DNA of 64,000 nucleotides, from NCBI RefSeq assembly GCF_000350225.1, contig NW_005178903.1, forward strand, positions 62,001 to 126,000. The letters run 5' to 3'. How positions within the stretch are numbered: position 1 is the stretch's first letter; each line of letters opens with the position of its first letter. Position numbers and translations under genes: made by a program. The stretch is from Chondrus crispus. Its lineage: Eukaryota; Rhodophyta; Florideophyceae; Gigartinales; Gigartinaceae. The notes under the pieces are model-generated. The model saw only the letters and a program-made list of their open reading frames with translations, searched no databases and was not told the DNA's origin. Positions 57,881 through 64,000 of the stretch are shown here, piece after piece.

Positions 57881-58362
57881 TGTAATCATTCGCCTGGAAT
57901 ATTCAACTCAAGGAAATGGTACACGTTTCTGCACATATCTATATGGATATCGATGACCCTTCGGACCATAATTTGTGCGTGAGCATTAATTAGAAGTTAC
58001 ACAGTTGTGCACAGTCGTACAACGCTTACGACTGTACAGAGGTCACAGAAGGTGTTACTGTCTTTTGCTGATAGCATCCAACCTTTGTACGGGATAACAA
58101 TTGGAAGAGTTAATTGCAGTGCCCGTCATGACCTAAGGGAAATTGGAACTATGTAATTCTTCGTCTTCATGCCTAATTGCTCATGTTAAGCGCTGCACGA
58201 CCTTTCAGGCGTGTGCTCGTAGCGCGGGTACCTCGTAATGGAGGTCTATAAATCCCGGAGCGCTGTGTAGCCTCCAGAGAAATAAAGGCATCGGACAACG
58301 GGAGCGTTTATCCGTCTGTGCGAGGTACCTTCTCTTTCTGTTTTTCCCCACAAGTTGCTACA
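57881..58362 (+). repeat. E 3' LTR (482 bp)
   Basis: Same ends and length as 52600-53081, about five differences seen. Preceded by the purine-rich CATGGGGAAC. Confidence 0.9.
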
Positions 58363-59291
58363 CCGCTTCTTGGTCGATTTGCCAGGCTTTGAGGCCTTGC
58401 CACTTTTCATACGTTCCAACCTTTTTTGCTCCATCAGTTTTTTTGGCTTCTGCCTTCTGTTCTTTCTGCAGTTCTCTTTCTTTTTGCCGGGCAGCGTTTT
58501 CCCCCGCCTTTTGTCGCTGTAGCCGATCCTCCTCAATGTTTTCTGCTTCCTGCGCACAGTAAAATCGCCAAACGTCAGATAAATTGCAGGCGTCCCCAGC
58601 TGAATCGTTTCTCTTCTGCCCATGTGACCCTTTGCTTTTGGTCCATGTGACCTGGGAGCACTTGCATTTATGACAATTTTGTTAACGCTATCATGATTTG
58701 CATCTCTGCCCCTATTATTGCAAGTAAAGCGGACTTTTCGTTGTTGACAATTTCTTTCAGCTTTTCGAAGACAGCTTTGTCATTCTTCCTCTGTACTGCG
58801 GATGCGCCACAATTCGATAAAGGCCTTTGTTGGGCTTCCCGTAGCACTTCCTTACGAATATGATCGTTTTCAAACCGTTTAAGAAACCTATAGTCCATTG
58901 GTCACACTTCAGTAAATTTACTGCTCTCTACCGTCGGTCTTTGGCCATTGCGTCCCGACTGTCCATTTGCTTGGCACGCGCTGCCTGATGGCGCATTCCA
59001 ATCGACATCGAAGGGGACATGGATTGTGCGTAACTGGAGACCTGTTTCGTGAACAGGACGAGGAGGTGTTTGATCGTGGATCGAATACTACTGTTTGGCC
59101 TTTAACGGTGTTGTGTGCCCGCCATTTTTGTTGGCGGGATGGGGAGAGGCGAGGAGGCAACATTGCAGGGAACTGTAGACGTAGTGAATGCTCCAGGCCC
59201 CGGAGCGTTTCCCTGGAGTCCAGGGATGAATGACTGCACCGATTCTTGTCCGCACTGCGCTTACCTCAGTGGCATGCTTTCGTACAGTGAG
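58363..59291. repeat. Segmental duplication, copy B, right part
   Basis: Matches 46980-47930 of copy A, with small differences. It holds the - strand frame 58898-58668 (below). It ends at GTGAGA, where copia element C2 begins. Confidence 0.85.
58668..58898 (-). CDS. Copy B of the MDYRFLKRF frame, 76 aa
   Basis: Reads MDYRFLKRFENDHIRKEVLR onward and is nearly identical to 47529-47356 in the shared part. It continues through LLAIIGAEMQIMIALTKLS before the stop. Whether the extra tail is coding or an unspliced intron is unclear. Unknown function; possibly a remnant after the duplication. Confidence 0.3.
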   Translation of the reverse strand: MDYRFLKRFENDHIRKEVLREAQQRPLSNCGASAVQRKNDKAVFEKLKEIVNNEKSALLAIIGAEMQIMIALTKLS

Positions 59292-59293
59292 AT

Positions 59294-59488
59294 TGTGGTG
59301 ACGAGACGATGACTCTCATTTACTTCCCTCACTCTCACTCATTCTTTTAAGACTAGCGACCTAGCGCCGTCATCTGTGCGGCGTTGTGAGCCGTGTATTA
59401 CGTGTGCACGTGTGTGCATGTATGGTTATCATTACAATTATCACCTTGTGAGTGCCATAGCGACTTCGTTGTTATGGTTATCATTACA
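59294..59488 (-). repeat. C2 3' LTR (195 bp)
   Basis: - strand TGTAATGATAACC...CACCACA. Like the C1 3' LTR it contains an internal near-repeat of its own first bases. Confidence 0.7.
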
Positions 59489-60830
59489 CTCCCCCCGTCG
59501 CTGTGGCACGATCCTTTGTTTGGTGCGGGGTCGAGGGGTCACACACTTGCAGTTTGGTTTTTAAGTGTGTGAATGGGTTCGGTGTTAGCGGCTTTGTGAG
59601 TATATCGGCAAGAATGTCTTGTGACTGTATGTGTCGTATACTGATCGTTTTTGCTCTGGTCTGGTGGGTGCGGTAGTGATGCCGGAGGTCAATGAATTTT
59701 CTTCGTTTCGTGGGTCCGCTGTTCTTGGCCACGCGTATTGCGGATTGGTTGTCTATATGAAAGGGTGTGGCTTTCTGTGATAACATTCCGATGTCTTTGA
59801 GCAATCTTCTTATCCACGTTGTTTGTTGTGCTGCCGATGTTGCGGCAATATATTCTGCTTCGCATGTCGACAGTGCCGTGATGGATTGCTTGATTGAGCC
59901 CCAGCAGACAGGGGAGCCGTGGTATGTGTGGATCATGCCCGACATGGATTTACGGTCTGTGACGTCTGCGGCAAAGTCCGCATCACTGTATGTTTCGAGG
60001 AGGTTGGGGATACAGTGAGTTTGCATTCTATGTTTTCCTGCTGCAAATCTGATTCCATGCGTTTGGGTGTGTTTAAGATATCTGATGAGGCGCTTGAGGG
60101 CATTCCAATGCCGTGTCGTTGGGTTTTTTGCCGCCACAGATAATCGGTTTGCGACAAAGTATATGTCTGGTCGCGTTGAGTCGGCAATGTATCGTATGTC
60201 ACCAAGCAGCTGTTGGTATATTTTGGTGACATGGGGCATGGGTTCGTCTTCGGGAACCGGGCCATTCAGCTTTGTTTTGTCATTGTATGGCGTTGGTTTG
60301 CTGTTGCACTTGCTCATTTCTGCTTTGTTGACAACGTACTGTATCGCAGTTGGCTGTGATGCATGTATGGAGCCGTCTTTCATGCGCTTGACGGTCCAGC
60401 CTAGGAGCTGGCTTGGTTCGCCCAGCTGTTTGATATTATAGGGCGTGGCCAGGATCGCGGCAAACTCTTTCTGTAGTTTTTGTGATGTGCTTATGATTGT
60501 AAAATCATCCATGCTGATGGAGATTACTATTGTGTGGTTTTTGTCTTTTTTGTGGAAGAGGCACATGTCAGCTTCAGATTGGATGAACTTGTTCTTTTTG
60601 AGTAGTTTGAATACAGCGTTGAGGTAGGTGTGTTCCGCTCCCGGTGTGCCGTATATGTTCTTGTTGAGCTTGCCCACCTTGTGTTCATGAGTGTACGTGC
60701 CGTCGAACCTTGGGTGTTGGCGGACATACACTTGCTCGCTGCCTGAGTGTTAAAACTTTTCGTGCAGGTATGCGGCTTTTATGTCTATGTGGGCTATGTG
60801 CATGTTAAACGCTGCTGCTATGGCGAATAG
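59294..60830 (-). mobile_element. Element C2: Ty1/copia fragment, 3' half
   Basis: On the - strand: RT C-terminal part (SISMDDFTIIS, IKQLGEPSQLLGW), RNase H (YSDADFAAD, STCEAEYIAA, FHIDNQSAIRVAKN, DLRHHY), purine tract (59496-59489) and 3' LTR (59488-59294, 195 bp). Related to C1 but a different subfamily. The retained RT-RNase H stretch is open, which suggests moderate age. The 5' half is absent; sequence beyond 60830 is unrelated. Confidence 0.85.
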
Positions 60831-62540
60831 CCCTAGAAGAAAAAATTGGATTTTTTGAGTGCACCTACAGTGCAAGTTGAGATTTTTTGCATATTTGAGT
60901 GCACTGTGAACGCGAATTGTTGCCGCTGTTGGCCACACAACTTCCTATTGGTGGCACTTGGAGTGCACCCAGAGGGCGGCCTGAGTGTATGATAGTCCTG
61001 CACTCATACCGCCCTCCGAAAATGCTATGTAACCTGGAGTGCGAGGTGAGTGCACTGTGCATTGCATGCTGCATCGCATTTCGTGGTGCACTCACTCTGC
61101 ACGCAACTTGCGTCCAAGTCCATAGTTTAGATGGAGGTTGGAGGCTAGGGGGTGGAATTTGGAGCTCGGCAGTCAACTTGGTATTCGTTGAGACGAGAAG
61201 ATGGTGGGCAAGTCACGTGCAGCAAACCAATACCACTTTGCTGCTTGCGATTCATGCGCTGGTTCTTGGGCTGCGTAGAGTGCCAGAGGTCAGAGGAAGC
61301 GATGCGCTTCAAGTGCGTAAACTGTCACAGCAGCCTTTGAGGAAGAAGGTGTACCATCGCTCGGGCTTGATGTGAAGGTACGAGAAATGTTGTACCGCAG
61401 CTGTATTAGTGCGACCAGGAGCATACGAGATTTCCGTCAAGCTTTACGAGAATTTGGGCGCGTCTATTCTCTGGCTCTCATCTCGAAATGAGAACAACAC
61501 TACTTTCAATGCTAGGGCTGTCCAGAACCGGCCTGCTCAACCAACTTGCATTTTGACTGCGTTTCATAGAGAACCAGTCGATCACGAGAATATCGCCATG
61601 GTTCGCGGCGGCACCATGGTTGGACTCCCTACACCCCCATTCTGAATGAATCATCGTGGCTACATGTAAACGGCCTGAAGAGACATAGAACACACTTGTG
61701 GAATTTACTATGGAACCCAGGCTCGGAGAAATGCTCGACTTGAAGAGCTAACTGATATTGAAAATCTTACAAAGAAGCTACGCCCTCTGAAGAAGACCCG
61801 CCTATAATCAGAAGCATCTCCTCGGACTACTGCCAAACACTGAGTTGTCTGAAGGGCTAGTTAGGAGGAATCAAGCTCCGGCATACGATCTGGAGAAGTG
61901 GAAGTGACAGCTTGGAAGAGTGCATCAATGTTGATTTCTGCAGCCGAGGTTCCTAGATCGTTCGTTGTGTACATACCATTCTAAATCCAGAGCTGCTCTT
62001 ATGTTTGGATGCTTTCGGATGCGATTCGACTCTCAGGATCTGTGATGTCCCTTTTTCCTCAATCGAAATTCCCTGCAATATCAATGGCGTCCGGGTGCTA
62101 CAAAACTGTTGACTTTGTGCCTGGAGCTGAGAGACGATGCATCCTTGTTTGCAAGACCCCGCCTGCTCCCGCTGATCCACCCAGTATCGGAACTGTCAAA
62201 ATTCCACAAAAAGCCGGAACAATCTACAGTTGCGCAAGTCAAGGTCCCGCCTCAAGACGTCGCCATGGCCGACGTCGTTCCTAAGCCTAAAGGTCAGGCT
62301 CCTGTAGACAAATCAAGCCAAGACGCAAATAAGACCTTGGCACCCACACAAATGAAAGGTGTATCTAAAGCGAAAATGCCAAATCCTGCTGTCAAGCCTG
62401 TGTTGAAAAGGCAAACCGATGCTCAGCAGACATTGCGCTGCGTTCCCATCGAGGGAACAAGCGGAGGGATGTCGTACACCGTCGATAACGTCATGATAAT
62501 TGTAAGGGAAGGCACATCAAAGCCAGTACGTGATTCATTC
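60831..62540. other. Unassigned stretch before the DXS remnant
   Basis: 60840-61130 is rich in GAGTGCAC motifs in both orientations and contains a hairpin (60972-61016), suggestive of a small inverted-repeat element. 61130-62100 has only short frames. 62109-62540 is an open + frame rich in Lys, Pro and Ala (VPKPKGQAPVDKS, KMPNPAVKPVLKR) with no recognised domain; it runs into the DXS remnant but is unlike any DXS sequence, so the two are probably joined by rearrangement. Confidence 0.4.
60972..61016. repeat. Hairpin within GTGCAC-rich element
   Basis: GAGGGCGG...CCGCCCTC outer stem (8 bp) and TGAGTG...CACTCA inner stem (6 bp), separated by a 2-base mismatch, loop of 13. GTGCACTC motifs flank it on both sides. 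Confidence 0.5.
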
Positions 62541-63287
62541 TGGACCGCGCGGGACTCGTCGGAAACGACGGACCAACGCATCATGGCTCATTTGATCTCG
62601 CCTACATCGGTTGCATTCCTAACATGATAATCATGGCCCCCAGTGATGAGTGAGCTACAAAATATGGTCGCCACATCATTGGCAATTAACGATAGCCCCT
62701 CTGTCGTGCGCTACCCTCGTGGAGTTGGGGTGGGTCTTGACGTTATTAATCAGAAGCTTGGTGGCAAGTATGATGTGATGCCAGAATGAGGTCATGCGAT
62801 TGCGATTGGCAAGGGTCGCATCATTCGCAACAAAGCTCCAAGCCCGAAGGAGGGTTCAGTCGCAATTCTCAGTCTAGGAACCAGGCTCTTGGAGAACGTG
62901 AAAGCAGCCGAAGCTTTGGAGGCGAACAACATCCCTGTCACGGTCGCTGACGCTAGGTTTATGAAGCCTTTAGATCGAGATCTGATTCGTAAGCTTGTCA
63001 ATGACCATGAAATTATCATCACTGTGGAGGAAGGTTCGATCGGTGGGTTCGGAGACCATGTGGTACACTTTGCTGTGCTCGAGGGTATGTTGGACGATGG
63101 AAAGGTCAAGATCCGCCCCATGGTTCTACCAGATCGATACATTGATCATGGCAGCCAAGGTGAGCAGTACGAAGAAGCTGGACTGAGTGCATCCCACATT
63201 GAGGCGACAGCAATGAGACTGGTAGGAAGGTCTGCTACAGTGTTGACAAGTGCACGTGCCCTTGATCTTAACCAGATGCAAAAGTGA
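62541..63287 (+). pseudogene. dxs: 1-deoxy-D-xylulose-5-phosphate synthase, C-terminal pseudogene
   Basis: DXS makes DXP from pyruvate and glyceraldehyde-3-phosphate in plastids, the first step of the MEP isoprenoid pathway. Seen here: the pyrimidine-binding domain ([43 protein letters not shown]) and the C-terminal transketolase domain ([39 protein letters not shown]), ending at the stop at 63285-63287. About the first 60 percent of the protein, including the thiamine-diphosphate GDG motif region, is absent. An extra base before TGA at 62651-62653 shifts the frame after APSDE, and a TGA at 62787-62789 interrupts GKYDVMPE. The rest reads well, so the loss is recent or the fragment is a duplicate of a working gene elsewhere. 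Confidence 0.85.
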
Positions 63288-63546
63288 AGGATGCACGCAA
63301 TTCCTTATGGCAATGAAGCGATAGGATTAGAATTCTCCCTTGGCTTTCGATGCTCGTCATTGACGGATGTCGTCCAGATATACACCTCTGTAGCCCTTTT
63401 TCCGAACCACGGCCAGTCGTCGCAAGAGACGGCGATAACATTTCTGCCGTAGCAGCCGCGACGATGTATCAATGTAATAAAATAAACCCGAAAGCAAAAC
63501 GAAAGCAGCAAAGCAGATCGTATCGAAGGCCAAGCGGTAGACACTT

Positions 63547-64000
63547 TTAGTCAGGTTGTTGATACTTGCGCGTACGCGGAGGAGAGACCAGGTAGATTTT
63601 GTACCACTTCTTGTTGAACCCTACGACGGACCCACACGCACGACATTTCCTCTCATCTCTCGAACGCGCTGCGCCGGTGAAAAGGCACGAAACGGGCAAC
63701 CCGCAGATGGGACAGTCTCCTCGCATCAGCGACGGCTGGCCGAGGTCGAGATAATCCAGCATAACAGGGGTGACTTGGTTTGACAACCAGAAGGTCAGCA
63801 TAACGACGACGTACGAAAGAATGCCCAGTCGAAATCGGCCGGCGTTGGTCACTTTGATGCGCATCTCTCCATCTAGCAGAGCAAACAATATGGTGAAGAC
63901 GGACGCGGTGACAAAGGACATGAGGACAGCAGGGAGGTAGAGCAGCATGATCTTGAGGCGCTCTTCGCTGGCATCGGAAAAAAGAAGCCTGTATTCACGC
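63547..64000 (-). CDS. PGRL1-like two-helix membrane protein, partial (N-terminus outside window)
   Basis: The frame is open to the right edge and ends at 63547. Two hydrophobic helices (LPAVLMSFVTASVFTILFALL and LGILSYVVVMLTFWLSNQVT) are followed by CPICG, 18 residues, then CRACG, and a basic tail YKIYLVSPPRTRKYQQPD. Two membrane spans followed by two CxxCG pairs is the layout of PGRL1 (PGR5-like 1), a thylakoid protein of cyclic electron flow whose cysteines respond to thioredoxin. The match is by layout and the CPxCG/CxxCG spacing; other zinc-ribbon membrane proteins remain possible. The upstream part of the same frame reads LLFSDASEERLKI. No intron seen. Confidence 0.45.
   Translation of the reverse strand, partial: REYRLLFSDASEERLKIMLLYLPAVLMSFVTASVFTILFALLDGEMRIKVTNAGRFRLGILSYVVVMLTFWLSNQVTPVMLDYLDLGQPSLMRGDCPICGLPVSCLFTGAARSRDERKCRACGSVVGFNKKWYKIYLVSPPRTRKYQQPD

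Larger units (their letters stand above)
52600..58362 (+). mobile_element. Element E: Ty3/gypsy retrotransposon with chromodomain
   Basis: Target duplication CCGC at 52596-52599 and 58363-58366; copy A (46974-46984) shows the empty site. LTRs of 482 bp (52600-53081 and 57881-58362) with about five differences by eye, hence young. Parts on the + strand: gag near 53133-54100 with a Cys-His cluster (CLHPDCTEEHYIKDCPLC), protease region near 54150-54550, RT near 54930-55560 (SGYWQLPLD, LDDFIIHS), RNase H near 55825-56220 (YTDASNQFW, TDHRNLLF), integrase near 56480-57100 (GGHRGKKAT, SDQGSHF, SPWANGTVERV), chromodomain near 57650-57800 (ILVQWAGLPDEVDQTWEP). The RT and integrase are unlike those of A, B and D, so this is another Ty3 clade. 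Broken, with a handful of breaks. Confidence 0.9.

Noticed and set aside
1-64000. CRISPR arrays, rRNA or tRNA genes
   Set aside because: No regularly spaced short repeats and no cloverleaf or rRNA-like sequence were found; the repeats present are LTRs, tandem LTR units and inverted repeats.

Overview
The window is eukaryotic nuclear DNA dominated by LTR retrotransposons, with a few host genes between them. The host clues are a plastid isoprenoid gene remnant (DXS), a probable PGRL1-like thylakoid protein, a histone H3 fragment and mostly intron-poor open frames. Together they suggest a photosynthetic protist or alga, and a florideophyte red alga such as a Chondrus relative is my best guess. 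That is inference: no rRNA or tRNA gene is present to settle it.

Bases 1-25677 are two copies of one large Ty3/gypsy chromovirus family (family A), one inside the other. The outer copy A1 runs on the + strand from beyond the left edge to its 3' LTR at 24742-25677. The inner copy A2 (6859-22006, - strand) sits in A1's 3' region and is flanked by the 5-bp duplication GGACG. Both have gag-pol with a C-terminal chromodomain, then about 6 kb of extra 3' sequence. That extra sequence carries a long open frame of unknown function on the opposite strand, next to the 3' LTR. Gag-pol is nearly identical between the copies, while the chromodomain, 3' region and LTRs are clearly diverged, so the elements look like mosaics.

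25678-30235 is a fragment of a second chromovirus (B), split by a solo family-A LTR (target duplication ATTGC). 30292-36060 is a Ty1/copia element (C1, target duplication GAGAT) that itself contains another solo A LTR. 36470-37329 is a frameshifted host gene for a secreted protein. 37856-42458 is a young 4.6-kb Ty3 element (D, target duplication CTCTC). It shows gag, protease, RT and RNase H but no integrase, and carries the promoter side and first 29 codons of a histone H3 gene in antisense.

44822-45712 is an intact paralogue of the secreted protein gene. Its upstream flank (45597-47936, copy A) is duplicated at 51674-52599 plus 58363-59291 (copy B). The two copies serve as empty sites for each other. 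Copy A gained a 563-bp TA-flanked pogo/Tigger-like DNA transposon. Copy B gained the 5.8-kb Ty3 element E (target duplication CCGC) and is ended by a truncated copia element (C2). A 416-bp inverted repeat (47871-48286) and an apparently intact 703-codon membrane protein gene (49121-51232) lie between the two copies.

The right end holds a decayed C-terminal half of DXS (62541-63287) and, running off the edge on the - strand, a two-helix membrane protein with two Cys pairs resembling PGRL1. Host genes here do not form a pathway. The main story is layered insertion, gene capture and local duplication.
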